Positions 24,064 to 36,155 are shown, counted from the first letter of the stretch. The stretch: DNA of 64,000 nt from Halocaridina rubra (GCA_037179515.1 JAXCGZ010015129.1:69501-133500), one strand, 5' to 3'. A program made the numbers and translations. Notes: generated from the sequence alone by a model not told the origin.

Positions 24064-24389
24064 ATCATGGTGTAATCTCTGATATTCAGTATATTTGCAT
24101 ACGCGTAGTTTAGGGGTAAATGATTGCTACAAACCACCAATGGATAACCTAGGAAGAAATACTTGTTTCTCTAACATGAAAACAATGGCGAGCGCCTCTG
24201 TTCAATTGTCGTGCATCGCCTCTCAGTGTCTGTCAGTATTCTTGAAGCGAAACTGATAGGGCAGTCCTTTTCCACGTCGTCTCTCTGAAATACTACTCTG
24301 CCAACCGCGAAGTCTTAGGTATCACATGTGACTTAGAATTCTCGATCGAATTTCGGACAATCATGTACCTGGGTAGACATTAAGGTGTT
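24064..24389 (-). pseudogene. RNase H fragment of the tRNA-Leu-primed gypsy element
   Basis: Minus-strand reading shows VTCD.DFAVG, PISFASRIL, ERRCTTIEQ and YPLVVCSNH, which is the order of motifs in gypsy RNase H (first Asp, then Glu, then the DH block). Several stops and shifts are present. It is the continuation of the RT at 29465..30384, separated from it by the Mag-like insertion, and ends abruptly at the Gmr1-like LTR. Confidence 0.65.
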
Positions 24390-24806
24390 TCTTATGTTTC
24401 TTACTTGTTCAAAATACGTAGATGGTTGTAGAGCTCTATAAAGCCTTATAAGTGTGTATGATGTGTAGTTATTATTTTGCATATCCCATTCTCGTCATTA
24501 CTGTTATAGAGATGAAGTGGGGTGGATATGTATACACAGCTATAATGTAACTGCTTTTATTTCGTTGACACCATTTGTAGAAGAGTAGAAGAGTATAAAT
24601 TCTAAAACTAAACAAATACACATAAATGACATGAGAACAATCAGTAATACTGGATAATACTGATACCCTTGTAAGAAGGATCGAAACACTTGTAAGAAGG
24701 ATCAAAATACGTTATTTGTGGTTGTCAAACCTAAATAATAGAAAACACTTCCAGAGTGTACAACAGAAAACTTAATACTAGCTCAAGAGGTATCTTAGAC
24801 ACAACA
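24390..24806 (-). repeat. 3' LTR of Mag-like copy 1
   Basis: Plus-strand start tcttatgtttc (TG changed to TC), end cttagacacaaca. Matches 28957..29464 apart from small indels. Confidence 0.85.
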
Positions 24807-25164
24807 CTTCCTTCCCCCTTAAAAGAGTTTTGAGTCCATGCATGGGTTTATGCAAAATATGTCTTGTCTTAATATAATATTATCATTATATCATGCATAC
24901 ACCTAAATCTAATTTCTTAGGAGCTATTCCCCTGGTTGCCCTGTCAGGCAGTACCCTGCGTGCAACTGGACTCTGGGGTAAAGGCACTGTCAACGCGTCT
25001 GCTGTGAATGAAACCTTTGTGTTCATGGCTGGTTCCACTACATTTCTGGGATGAAGAGTTTGTTCAGTATCAGCTGATCTGCTGAGAGGTGTTCCCTATT
25101 GTCGGACCAAGAAGGCTTTAGCTGATAAGTTTGTCTCTTCATTACATTCTCATTTACTCAGACA

Positions 25165-26104
25165 TCATAATGCATGCTCCCAACCTTTTGTGTACTTTTC
25201 CCAGGTATCAACTTGTCTGGTATTGTGTATGATCGTACAAGTACTGGAGATGAAGGTTGGAAGTCTTATCTCCTTTTGGTGTTGTAATTGTGTCCAGCCT
25301 TTGTTCTGCTGATCACTAAGAACATCAGGCAACATCAGATCTAACTTAGTCCTAATCCTCCTCCCCATCAACAAAAATGAAGGTGGCATGTCCATAGTTG
25401 CATGCAGAGCAGTTCAATAACTTAAGAGAATTTTACTTATGCTAGTAGGAACAGTAGCATGGGAGGCTTGTCGACACTACATATTATGCTTAAATGTCTG
25501 AACATATCTTTCAGCCTCCCCATTTGTGGCAGGATGATACAGTGCACAAAAGGTGTGTAGAATACCATTTACATCCAAAAAATCTTTGACTTCCTGAGAA
25601 GAAAACTGAGGACCATTATCAGATACTGTGTGCTTTGGCAGACCATGGACTGCAAAAGGCGGCATTAGTGCTCTGATAGTGCAAAGTGAGGTAATTGACT
25701 GCACTGGAATGATCTCTGGCCATTTAGTGTAAGCATTGACAACAATTAAGTAAGAATATCAAAGAAATGGTCCAGCAAAATCAGTGTGTAGCCATTGCTA
25801 AGCATGTCTAGGCTATTCCCAGGGGGTGCAGACGTGCTGGTTTTGGATTATTTTGATGAATGGAAGAATTTGTACATATCTGAACAGACATTTCAATGTC
25901 CTTGTCCATCCCCGGCCACCACATGTAACTTCTACCTATTGCTTTAGATCTTACAATGCCCTGGTGTTCCTCATGTAGGTCGGTGAATACCTGTTCCCTA
26001 AGCTGCTTAGGAACAACAACTCTGGCCCCACGTAATAAGCTTTTCTGTTGCGCACTAAGTTCAGACCATACTGCCACATATGGCTTGCATTCTTCCTGAG
26101 TCAT
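25165..26104 (-). pseudogene. Integrase of Mag-like copy 1
   Basis: Zinc-binding start with LHEEHQGIVRSK and YMWWPGMDKDIE (26104..25808); the second Cys of the CxxC pair is lost. Core block VSDNGPQFSS followed 36 residues later by the catalytic Glu in TNGEAERY gives the DD35E spacing (25704..25477). A C-terminal part lies at 25395..25165 (FLLMGRRIRTKLDLMLP). It is last in the element, in contrast to the Gmr1-like element next door. Stops between segments make it inactive. Confidence 0.8.
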
Positions 26105-26327
26105 TGTTGAACATCAACCAGTAAATACATGCTGAAGTACCTTGGACAATATTGGAACCTGTTATGTGCTTTTAGCTATATGTTTAGCTGTGATAGGTAA
26201 GTTGTAGCTGTCTAACAAAAAAATTCTGACATCAGTATCTGTAGGAGGTTTGTTCATGGGTAATCAAGATATTGTGTCTGAATTTCCTGTACTCTAATGT
26301 ATAATTAAAAGCTGCCAAAATGATTGC

Positions 26328-27650
26328 TCACCTTTGTAGTCGTGCAGTGACTAGAATAGGTAACCCTGCTTTGAGACCTAAAATGGTTATTAATGGTTTG
26401 TGGTCAGTAATTAACTTAAACTCCTTCCTGTTGCATATGTATGTGTGGAATTTCTTTACAGCATACACTAGTGCAAGGCCCTCCTTCTCAATTTGTGAAT
26501 AGTTTCTTTCTGCCTTATTCAGCAAACTAGATGCATAAGCAATTGACCTTTCTGTGCCGTCGGGCATGACATGATCTAAAATTGCACCTAACCCTACCTG
26601 TGTGGCGTCACACACTAGTTTTACCGGCAAGTCCATTCTGAAATGTGTCAAGAACTTTGGAGAAGTTACTTCTGCTTTTATCTTCTCAAATAACTGCTGA
26701 CAGTCCACTGACCAGTGCCATGCTAAGTGTTTGTTTAACAGCCGATATAGTGGTCCTGCTACTGTAGCTAAGTCTTTTATGAACTTTCCATAAAATTTCA
26801 CAAGTCATAAAAATGACTGTAGCTCCTTGACATTTCAGGCACTTTTACTGACTGTACTGCCCTGATTTTATCATCTGTCTTGTGAATACCCTGGTCTTTT
26901 ATTTTAATATATTCAGTTGCTGAAACCTTAAAATGACATTTTCCCTTTTTAATTTTCATACCATGGTTTTGGATGCGTTTCAATACTGCTACTAGTCTTT
27001 CATGATGCTCTCTTTCGTCCTTTCCTGCTACTAATATGTCATCAACAAAACAAAATACTCTGGAAAATCCATTGAATATCTTATCCATTGCTTGCTGCCA
27101 TATTGCGGAGCTGCTGGCTACTTCATATAGTACTGTAGTCTCTCGGGATGAAATTACCCTAAATGAGTATTTATTGTACAGTATTCTTGTGAGTTATTAT
27201 CCATGACTAACTGCTGAAAGGCAAGTTCCAGGTAAATTTTTGAAAAGACCTTTTCATTCTCCTATGGTTACAAACATGTTTGTAGGACTGGGTAGAGGGC
27301 ATTGGGCTACTTGTAACTGTGGGTTTAGTGTTACCTTATAATCTCCACACAACCAGACACCTTCATCTTGTTTTGCTACTGGAAATAAAGGAGTTCCCCA
27401 GTCTGAGTACATAACTCTCTCTATATGTGCCTTCTGCTTCTAACCTATTAATTTCCTGTTCAACTAATGCTTTTAAAGCAAATGGAAGAGATGTAGGAGC
27501 AAAAAACTTGGGTGTTGTATCAGATATCAGAACTAAGGTTGCCTTTGTGTTTTTTACTGTGCCATGTCCTTCAGTAAAAATTTCCTTACATTCTGAAAAC
27601 ACATCACTCACAGGGGTAATAGTTTTATGCACTACCTTCAGAATCTTCAT
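26328..27650 (-). pseudogene. Reverse transcriptase and RNase H of Mag-like copy 1
   Basis: 27650..27363 is the pre-RT region with LPFALKALVEQEINRLEAEG. 27088..26798 has FCFVDDILVAGKDEREH, the catalytic palm motif. 26801..26328 holds the connection (KFYGKFIKDLATVAGPLYRLL) and RNase H (LVCDATQVGLGAIL, AERNYSQIEKEGLALVYA, KLITDHKPL). The fingers part between 27360 and 27090 is only readable in pieces. It is frameshifted relative to the homologous copy at 41757..42464, which reads YLGFKITDQGIH where this copy has a deletion. Confidence 0.82.
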
Positions 27651-27665
27651 AATTTCCGACTATTT

Positions 27666-27950
27666 TCACTGAAAATGTTTCAACCAAATTAAACCCATTA
27701 GTGCCTGACCTTGGCCTTTCACAATGGTGAGAGGCAGATCCTGTGCTGTCTGCTGATCATACTGAACATTAACCTTGACTGAACCTACTACCTCGATGTT
27801 GTGTGCATTGTAATCCCACAGAACTTTATTGCAAGCTTCTATGGACAATTTAGGTATTTTGCATGCCACCTGTTCTGACATCACAGAGACGTCTGCTGCT
27901 GTGTCAACCAGCATGACAACAGGCATACTGTTTATGTTTACTGTAATCAT
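27666..27950 (-). CDS. Aspartyl protease of Mag-like copy 1
   Basis: Active-site loop MLVDTAADVSVMS, second block LMGLIWLKHF. Open for about 95 codons between the CCHC region and the RT. In the other copy (42869..43216) the catalytic Asp reads Asn. Confidence 0.75.
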   Translation of the reverse strand: MITVNINSMPVVMLVDTAADVSVMSEQVACKIPKLSIEACNKVLWDYNAHNIEVVGSVKVNVQYDQQTAQDLPLTIVKGQGQALMGLIWLKHFQ

Positions 27951-28945
27951 TAACCTCTTGTCTTTGCCACCTAAAGAGTTAATTTGAAAAGCAAATTATG
28001 GTTTACTACTATCTAATTGCTCTGGTGACTGGTCTGACTGACCATCCTGTTCTGTTTCAGGTTTAATTGAGCTATACTTGATGTGTTTCTCTGTTTTGCA
28101 GCTCCTACATATGTTACTGAAATGATCCTTGTGTCCACAACTGTTACATTTCTTGTCAGTTGCTGGACACTTTGCCGTGTCACTGGGATAATGACCTGCC
28201 TTACCGCACCTTATACATGGTTTTATGTTTGTGGATTGTTTACCCTTAGGTTTCCTTTGAACTGTCGTGTTCTTACCTTATTGCCATTGCCGTTTACCAT
28301 ACTTGGAGGACACTTTATTGACCTGAGGATTATTTTTTGAACCCTCAATGGCTTGAGCTTGAGAATTTGCTGCTTCCAGAATCCTAGCTGTGTCTAAAAC
28401 TTTATCTAATGTTAGGTTTTTCTCCTGAAGCAATTTTTTCCTAAGTTCATGTGAATTACATTTGGCTATAACCTAATCTATTATGACATCCTCCTTGTTA
28501 CTGAAGTTAAAAGGAAAAACTAACTTTTTCAACTTGGTAACAAAAGCATCAACTGGGTGCACTGGCTAAACCTAAATCTCTCATATTTAAAATTAATTTT
28601 AGGAACAATATAGGCATTTAGGCAATCAATTGTTTGTTGAAGGATGTTTCCTGCGGGTATGAGGATTTTATACACCTGTACTTCTAGGCCTGCTACATGG
28701 AGTAGTATAGAATGCTTCTGCTCATCCTTAGTGACTCCTATGGCCTTCAGGTAGATGTCGAATGATTCTATCCACTTGTTCCACCTCTGTGCAATAGTGG
28801 AAGGTTCCTCTTGTATGCAAAATGCTCTGGGCACGGGTAGATCGAGCACCATGTTGTAGTTGATTGCTCTGAGCTGGTCACACACACTTGCCAAAACTTG
28901 GTTGGTGCCAGATGTGCTGCCTCCTCTGCCTGGTGTCGTTACCAC
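27951..28945 (-). pseudogene. Gag with CCHC knuckle, Mag-like copy 1
   Basis: 28529..28945 has EEPSTIAQRWNKWIESFDIYLKA and HSILLHVAGLEV, the usual start of this gag type. Toward 28080 the minus strand encodes a zinc knuckle (CNSCG...H...C) matching the clear CNSCGYKGHFSNMC of the second copy. Frameshifts separate the parts. Confidence 0.7.
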
Positions 28946-28956
28946 TTGTTGCCACT

Positions 28957-29464
28957 GTTATGTTTCTTACCTGTTCAAAATAAGTAGATGGTTGTAGAGC
29001 TCTATGAAGACTTATAATTGTGTATGATGTTTAGTCATTATAATGCATATCCCTTCCTCTTTGCCACTGTTATGTTTTTTACCCCTTTAAATTGAGTACA
29101 TGGTTATAGAGCTCTATGAAGCCTTTTAAGTGTGTATGATTAGTGGTCATTATTTTATATATCCCATTCTCGTCGTTACTGTTATAGAGATAAGTGGTGT
29201 GGCTATGTATACACAACTTCAATATAACTGCTTTTATTTCGTTATGCCATTTGTAGAAGAGTATAAATTCTAAAACTAAACAAATACACATAAATATCAT
29301 GAGAACAATCAATTATATTGAAACCCTTGTACGTAGGGTCGAAACACTTGTAAGAAGGAGTAAAACACATTATTTGGGGTTGTCAAACCTAAATAATAGA
29401 AAACACTTCCTGAGTGTATAACAGAAAACTTAACACTAGTTATAGGGGTATCTTAGACACAACA
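28957..29464 (-). repeat. 5' LTR of Mag-like copy 1
   Basis: 508 bp, TG..CA ends. It includes a short internal duplication: ccactgttatgtt occurs at about 28953 and again at about 29060, so about 100 bp at the LTR end is repeated. The second copy shows the same arrangement (44015 and about 44125). Confidence 0.8.
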
Positions 29465-30852
29465 GTGTTCTCTAAAGCTATAAAAGTTGTTTAATTTTAT
29501 GTCGTCTAGGTGATCTTATGCGAATTTTGAAATCTATCTAGGGGACTTGAAATGTCTGCGTATCTATCAATAAACTTACGATAGTACGAGCAAAATCCGA
29601 GAAAAGATCTAATATCTTTGCAAGTTTTGAATCTCAAAAATTCTCGATGGTTCTGATTTTATTATGCAACGCTGCCTTATCTGCGGACGATAATCTGTAG
29701 CCCAAGTACTCTACTTCTGCTTTAAAAACAACACTTACATAATTGTACACACAAATCATTCTGCCTTAGGGCTTCTGGAACCGAAAAAGGTTATGACTAA
29801 GTCGTCTAGGTATAATAGCACGGCAGTACCAATGAGGCCCACAAGTACTGCTGTCATAAGTCTGCTGAAATGACTAGGGGTGTTCTTTAATCTGAATCGT
29901 AAACTATTATACTCACAGAGCTTATTATTAACGGAATAAGATGTCTTGGCTTTACTGCTTTCTTCTTGGACTACCTGGTGAAACCCGGTAAGTAAGCTGA
30001 GCGTAGTAAATTACCTAGTGCCGCTGACATAACATAATATGTCCTTGATTACAGGGAGGGGAAATCTATCGCCTTTGGTAATCAAATTTAGTTTGATAAA
30101 ATCTACACAACTGAAGATTGCCATCTTTCTTTTTTACTACCACAATGGGGCTATGCCACGGGTTCTTAGATAGTACTCCCTAACTTCTCTTCGTATACTC
30201 TTGGTATTTGATAGGGTCTTACAAAGGTGGGGGCATGATTACCTGTGTTAATGTCAAATGGCATGAGGGTGGATTCCCTGAGGGAGTCAGAGTCTAGGGA
30301 AAAAACATCATGATATCCAGCTGCAAGATCAGTCATGACAGCAGAATTTAAAGCAGCATTCAACCTCCTTGCTAATGCCTGCAAGTTCGTGACATGCTCA
30401 GGGTCTTGTACGACCCCTTTTTTGTTAATGCTGTAACACTGACTTATTTAATTGAATTTTGCATTTTCGTGTTTATAGGAATAATTAAAGGAACCTGCGA
30501 TATATTGACACACTTGACATTTAACTTTTGCAATCTGTCTGGGGTTATCAACAATTACGACATAGTGACCCATGACTTCTACGTATAAAACCCATCCATC
30601 CAGCATGACCCGCGAAGTAATAGCTTCCAAAATACATGCAGTACCACTCTCGATTATTTCTTCCTGATTCGTCACATTATAATTATCCTTCTCTTCCTTC
30701 AGAAAGCAGACAAAGAAGTGTGAACAAAACAAGCAGCTATCTCCTTATCGTTTATATTCACAGTAATTCTCCCCCAACTATTAACAATATTTACTCCCAT
30801 TTGTACCATGTCCTCGAATCCAATTATTACCTTCACCCGTTGAATGCTTAAC
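29465..30852 (-). pseudogene. Reverse transcriptase of tRNA-Leu-primed gypsy element
   Basis: 30166..30384 has FDINTGNHAPTFVRPYQIPRVYEEKL, the gypsy pre-RT motif. Further down the minus strand, across several frames, I read PWHSPIVVVKKKDG, then a YLDDLVI-type catalytic motif near 29800, then an RNase H connection toward 29500. Open frames at 30448..30908 join it to the protease. Many stops. The RNase H part lies past the Mag-like insertion at 24064..24389. Confidence 0.7.
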
Positions 30853-31053
30853 CTAGGGGATACAAGGAACGCACACCTGAACTTTGTTGGACACCCTTCC
30901 AAATGCAATCACTTGTTTTGCTACTTCTTTAATTATTACATAATTAGGGGTATCATTACCCATAGTAATTAGTACGGTACTTTCTAGCTTAGTAATGGGT
31001 TCAGGAAGTATACTACGATCAATTAATGATGCAGCAGAGCCTTTATCTAACAA
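30853..31053 (-). pseudogene. Protease remnant of tRNA-Leu-primed gypsy element
   Basis: MLDKGSAASLIDRSILPEP matches the aspartyl protease loop, with the usual DTGS reading DKGS. It is followed by a beta-rich stretch ending in VCVPCIP. The position between gag region and RT fits. Confidence 0.55.
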
Positions 31054-31966
31054 AGCAAAGTGGCGGAGTCTTCCGACCTCAATTTATTTTAATAGTATCC
31101 TTATTACTCACTAGATAAAGATTAACAGAATTTAGCTGTTTTGTGATGCTGCCTAGAGGACGTTGACTGCATCTGGTACCGGGGGAAGGGGTTCTTCTTT
31201 CTGCTGGGCTCTCCGATTTTCTCCCCCAATGATGTCATCTATACCGTAGAATTCTTTCTTTTTGTAGGTAGCTGATTCACTACTCCGAGAAGCTTCTCAC
31301 TCTAGCTCAGCAACAAATAACACCTAGCTTGGGTGGTGTTTCACAAAGCATCTTTCAAAGTACTATGCACGGTGAAATACTTTATGATTCGCGATGTTTT
31401 TTTCTCCCAACTTGACCATCCCAACTTGACCACTCATCTCTCCATTTGGCAATTCTCATTCTTAGGGCCAGCTGTTTCAGGGACTCTCCTGTAGAGTCAA
31501 AGTATATGTGACAATCTTTAATTCGGGGCTCCTTTCCTACAGGGGGATGGGGATGAGGTATAACTCCCCATGCTTCCTCCATCCTCTTTTCTTCGTACTG
31601 AGTCACTTTTTTGTTAGGGACGGCAGGCTGTTCATCGGAGTCAAGAGGCTATGCATGGTTTGGGCTCCCGCCGTTGTCTCGCCCGTGTGATCCTTTCTTC
31701 CACTATGGTGTCACACTCGATATCGGCTTCAGTGTCATCTCCATTGGCATCATTGCTGACCGCTGTTCCTTTCCCCAACGATGCAGCCTCGCCACTTGCT
31801 TTTAGGCATCTTAAACCTCCTCCAACTCAAGGATTCTGCGAATTCTTTCTTCCGCCAATATTTCCTCCAAAGATGCGTTATACTCCTTTGTATCCTGCAT
31901 TTTTTTTCTCGCTGCACGAGTTTCCACTGGTATATAACTGTTTCTTCACGATGCTTCCGGTGTGGG
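31054..31966 (-). pseudogene. Gag region remnant of tRNA-Leu-primed gypsy element
   Basis: Located between primer site and protease. One open frame at 31382..31606 (DSTGESLKQLALRMRIAKWRDEW) resembles nothing I can name with confidence. Assignment is by position only. Confidence 0.4.
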
Positions 31967-31984
31967 ATCCCAGTGCTGCCACCA
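31967..31984 (-). other. Primer binding site, tRNA-Leu-like
   Basis: Minus strand TGGTGGCAGCACTGGGAT, one base after the LTR end. It matches the 3' end complement of tRNA-Leu of the ..CCCACCGCTGCCACCA type at 16 of 18 positions. Confidence 0.65.
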
Positions 31985-31985
31985 G

Positions 31986-32152
31986 TGATGCATAAATATA
32001 TATCTCTGCTTAAACAAAATATTCTTCTTCACTTCAGGCCAGGGTCAATCGTGGGTGAGAGATAAGCAATGATACTTAATACTTAATTTATTTAGAAGCT
32101 ACTTAGAGTTCCTCTAGGCCGCAATGCTTCTGTCCCCTTTATGTTACTTGTT
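31986..32152 (-). repeat. Partial 5' LTR of tRNA-Leu-primed gypsy element
   Basis: Begins tgatgcataaatatatat on the plus strand, directly next to the primer site. It matches 2979..3120. The homology fades after ttgttca at 32152, so the outer end is not defined. Confidence 0.55.
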
Positions 32153-33098
32153 CACAGAATAATCTACCATACTCTTTAATAGGTACATACTGTAACAATA
32201 ATACAAAAATGGCTAATATGAACCTCTAAGACAGTACAGCTTATTTGTGCCACAGTCATTAGAATTAGAAGCTATGACTTGACCGTCCTAAATTGATTCT
32301 ACATATTGAAATTATTGTCAGGATGTTTCTTCGATTACTTTTTTACCACTTATTTTGTTTTCAACACATTAACTTCAATGAAAACAATAGTATATACAGC
32401 TTTGGCACTCCACCTTCAAATTTTTATGAAAAATTGGGACAAACCTTGTGAATAAGCACAACTATAATCCATATTCAGGATACAAGCAGCACAATACAAA
32501 GCAGAGATGGTACCTCCTAATATTTGCATAGACCCTTGGAAAAGAAAATAGATGTAATCTCCTCCTTTGATTTAACCAGCCAAGCACTAAACTGTACAAG
32601 GGATTGCACATGAACAAGCTTACATTTAGCAGGTCTTGCCACTTATAAGATCTGATGTACTTCAGTACCTTGTCATTTAAGAACTTTATCAGTATGTAAA
32701 GTGAAATTGCCAATATGATTTCATAACATTAACAACATTTCACAGCGCATAGCTGGAACTGCAGAACAGACAGTGGTTCATTCTGCTAAAGGTTGGAATG
32801 GTGCATAAATAACCATTTGGTTGACTCACGTGTGGGAAATGTCTTTACGTTGTTCACAAGTTTATTGCTTGCAAAAATGAGTGCTCGCTCGTAAACCCAG
32901 TAAATGCAAAGTAGAAGACTTAAATTATATCACTGAAGGCAAGTGCAGATCGGTAGAATCTGTAAAAGTTAAAGTATTAAAGATACCATGTAATGTATTT
33001 TAGAAAATGACGATCTGAAATTTACTTTATTAGAGAAGTAGAAAGAAGACTTTAATGAAATACCTATAATGCTTAGATTTTTTCCATTTACTCTACAG
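32153..33098. other. Probable intron upstream of the exon
   Basis: AT-rich sequence with no repeat family or protein motif recognised. It ends with a pyrimidine-rich acceptor region (tttttccatttactctacag at 33079..33098). Confidence 0.5.
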
Positions 33099-33306
33099 TC
33101 TGTGACGAGAGTACTGTTGGGGAAAGAAAATGAAGCCGTTGGTGTTGAAACTGAAGATGGAACTCAGGTCTATGCAAAAACAGTTTTATCTAATGCCACT
33201 GCATACACGACATTCCTAACATTATTACCATCAGGCACTTTACCCAAGGAATTTGAGGCATCCATAAAGGCAGTTGACTATACATCTCCAGTATGTAAAA
33301 TTAATG
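33099..33306 (+). CDS. PYROXD2: Single exon resembling PYROXD2 (FAD-dependent oxidoreductase family)
   Basis: The only host-like coding piece. 208 bp between an acceptor (..ctctacag|) and a donor (atg|gtgagtatg), entering in phase 0 and leaving after one base of the next codon. It encodes about 69 residues with VGVETEDGTQVYAKTV, VLSNATAYTTFL, LPKEFEASI and DYTSPVCKIN. In PYROXD2, a mitochondrial flavoprotein related to phytoene-desaturase-type oxidoreductases, the corresponding middle region has the pattern VLSN, TFL, LP.EF, SPV.KIN. The open frame extends past both splice sites but those residues are intronic. No neighbouring exon is seen, so flanking introns would be very long. Alternative: an orphan or duplicated exon. 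Confidence 0.7.
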
Positions 33307-33582
33307 GTGAGTATGATATGAATACATTTTAGTGTAATATTATGATTACCAACATACAATTCACGACAGTAGAGTTTAAGGTGTGACATGAAAGTGGGAT
33401 TTGTGTATGTATTTTCTCATATACAGTAATCCCGCGCTATATCGCGGTTCACCTATCGCGAATTCAGTGCATCGCGGTTTTTATTTGGCGAGTTTTTTTT
33501 TCTGAGTATATGCAAAAATATTAAAATAAAAAAATAAAAATTTTCAGTATTTTCATTATTTTATTGAAAAAAAAATTTCATT

Positions 33583-34060
33583 ATTTTATTGATAAAAAAA
33601 ATGTATTTCCAAGCCTAAGAATAGTAAAACAGTAAGACATAGTAAAAAAAAACATAAATTTGAAAGTGTATCTCTGCACCATAGAAAGTACGATACCGGT
33701 ATCAGCTTTTCGGAAAACGCAAAGGGTCGCGCCTATGTGAGCTAACATATATTAAAATTTCCAGTAGTTTCATGATTTTATTGATAAAAAAAACGTATTT
33801 CTTAGCCTAAGAATAATAAAACAGTAAAGAATAGTAAAAAACATAACTACTCACAGTATTGCACCATGTAAAATACGATACCAGTATCAGCGTTTCGGAA
33901 AACGAAAAGGGTCTCACCTACTTGAGTTAGTATATATTGAAATTTTCATTATTTTATTGATAAAACAAGTATTTTCTAGCCTAAGAATAAAAAACAATGA
34001 AAATTAGTAAAAAACATAAATTTAAACATATAACTCACAGTATTGCACCATGTGAAATAC
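33583..34060. repeat. Three diverged tandem units (about 180-190 bp) in the Tigger 5' region
   Basis: Units start with attttattgata at 33583, 33775 and 33951. They share agcctaagaata, gcaccatg and cggaaaacg blocks. They lie between the left terminus and the transposase. Confidence 0.8.
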
Positions 34061-34358
34061 TGTCTGATAGCGTACAATGTATTGACGTCTTGGAGAACGC
34101 AAAGGCTCGCACCTGCGTGAGAGAGTTCACGGAATGCTATTGGATGAAAGGGTAGGAGACGACGAATCACATAATTGTTTTTCTGTATGTTCTGTATCAT
34201 GGGGTCTGATTGACTTTTTGATTGAAGCTTGGTTCTCCCACCATATTCCATTGTCTCGCCTCACTCGTTCAGTCTAACTTACATGTGCGCCATTCGCGTT
34301 GTGCTTATTAATACATTGTGCTTGTGATTTTTTTTACTCACGAATTTCAACCTTTGCA

Positions 34359-36102
34359 ATGCCTCCCAAATGTCCTTCATCTTCTAAGGCTTCTGGTAGT
34401 GAGCATGAGCGGTAAAGGAAGATGTTAACCACAACGGATAAAGTGAAACTGTTAGATGTCGGCCGCCATTTTGGCCTCAATGAATCTACTGTTCGCTACA
34501 TAAAAAAGGACGAGGCAAATATCAGGAAAACAGCGTCTATTTCTTTTAGTAAATCAGCGAAGAGGGTCGTAACATCCCTCAATAATAGTGCGGATGGAAT
34601 CTGCTTTGTCCCTGTGGATTGCTGATTGCAGAAAGGAGAACATCAGCATTGACAGCAATATCATACAAACAAAGGCGAAGAAGCTGTATGAGACATTCGC
34701 TGTAAACGAACCCGACGATGACAGTGGCGACCGTGGAGAGGAGGAGGAGAGAGAAGAAGAAATCAACGACCCACAACCAGGACCCTCCAGCGATTCTCCA
34801 CCAAGGCAACAATCGTTAGTTGCAAGCAAGGGATGGTTCGCCAAATTTCAAAAGCGCTTTGGCCTAAAGAGCGTTGCAGTTTACAGCAAAGCTGCCTCTG
34901 CAGATACAACTGCAGAAGATGATTACGTGAGCAACGACCTCAAGAAAGTTATCGCCGAAGGGGAATATGCTCCTGAGCAAGTCTTCAACATGGATGAGAC
35001 TGGGTTATTTTGGAAGAGAATGCCGTCTCGCACTTTTCTCTTCAAGGAAGAAGCTAAAGCCCCAGGATTTAAAGCGCACAAAGACCGCGTTACCCTCATC
35101 ATGTGCGGGAATGCTGCAGGCTTCATGTTAAAGCCCGGGCTTATCTACAAGTCAAAGAACCCTAGGGCTTTGAAGAATAAAAAACAAGAATCTGCTGCCA
35201 GTGTATTGGATGCATAACCCTAAGGCCTGGATATGAAAAGCCTCACATCGGACTGGTTTCACCAATGCATTATCCCTCAGGCCAAAATTTATCTTGCGGA
35301 AAAAAGCCTTGAATTGAAAGTCCTTCTTTTGATGGATAATGCTGGTGGCCACGCAACCAATCTGGAATACTACGGAGTTTAAGTAGAGTTCCTGCCACCG
35401 AATACGACGTCACTGATTCAGCCTATGGATCAAGGCGTTATTCCTACGTTCAAGGCCCTCTACACACGAAATGCCCTGGCGAACCTGGTTGAAGCCATGG
35501 ATGTGGACAAAGAATTATCAATGAAGACTTACTGCCATAATTACACGATTGCTACATGCCTTCAAAATATTCAAAATTCAATCAAAGAGATGAAGCCGGC
35601 CACAATCAATGCCAACTGGAAGCAGTTGTGGCCCGAAGTCATCTATGACTACAAGGGATTTGCTCCTGACGAAGTCCATAACTCAGCAGTTGCGAAATCT
35701 GTGAAGTTGGCTTTATTGATAGGAGGAGAAGGCTTTAAAGATATGACTCACGAAGACGTGAATGAACTGATTGACTGCCACTCGCAGCCTTTGACTGATG
35801 AAGACTTGGAAGAAATGACAAAATCAGCGAGCGAAGAAGAGGAAGAAGAAGAACTTGAGGAAAGGCACGAAGAAATTGAAGAACCTGGCCTTACACTCGA
35901 ACATCTGGCAGCCATGTATGAACATGTGAAAGCAGTCCAACAACTCTTGCAGGAACACGACGATAATATGGTTCGTTCGGTGACCTTCTGCAATCTTTTC
36001 GATGATGCCATGATTCCTTACATGACCATCTTCCAACAAAAGAAGAAACAGCAACACCTACTCCTCATTACCATGTTCTTCGCTTGCAAAAAGCAGCCGT
36101 AA
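34359..36102 (+). pseudogene. Tigger transposase (DDD type), inactivated
   Basis: Cut-and-paste transposase with CENP-B-like DNA-binding domains. The start at 34359 reads MPPKCPSSSKASGSEHER then an in-frame TAA at 34413, where the family has Lys. The helix-turn-helix follows (KVKLLDVGRHFGLNESTVRYIKK), shortened by some ten residues. A frameshift near 34580 leads into the long frame with SLWIADCRKENISID and KGWFAKFQKRFGL (second DNA-binding domain). Catalytic triad: FNMDETGLFWK, LLLMDNAGGHA and QPMDQGVIP, with 30 residues between the last two. Stops at 35215, 35221 and 35380 lie in the same frame. The acidic tail (SEEEEEEELEE) is usual for Tigger. Confidence 0.92.
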
Positions 36103-36155
36103 AGCTGTTATTGGCTGCGGAATAATTTCCTGTGGAGTCTACAAACGTCTTTACC

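Larger units (their letters stand above)
24390..29464 (-). mobile_element. Mag-like Ty3/gypsy retrotransposon, copy 1
   Basis: Complete outline of a minus-strand element in the conventional order gag-protease-RT-RNase H-integrase. LTRs at 28957..29464 (5') and 24390..24806 (3') run TGTTGTGTCTAAGATACC...AAACATAACA on the minus strand. The flanks carry a 5-bp duplication GTGTT (24385..24389 and 29465..29469). A polypurine tract AAGGGGGAAGGAAG precedes the 3' LTR. The genes carry many stops and shifts. A second, truncated copy is at 41684..44530. Lineage assignment (Mag/K02A2.6-like) rests on the gag and RT motif style. Confidence 0.85.

Noticed and set aside
10087..24068. Target-site duplication for the Gmr1-like copy 1
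   Set aside because: The five bases outside each LTR end (gcctc and atcat) do not match, so none is claimed.
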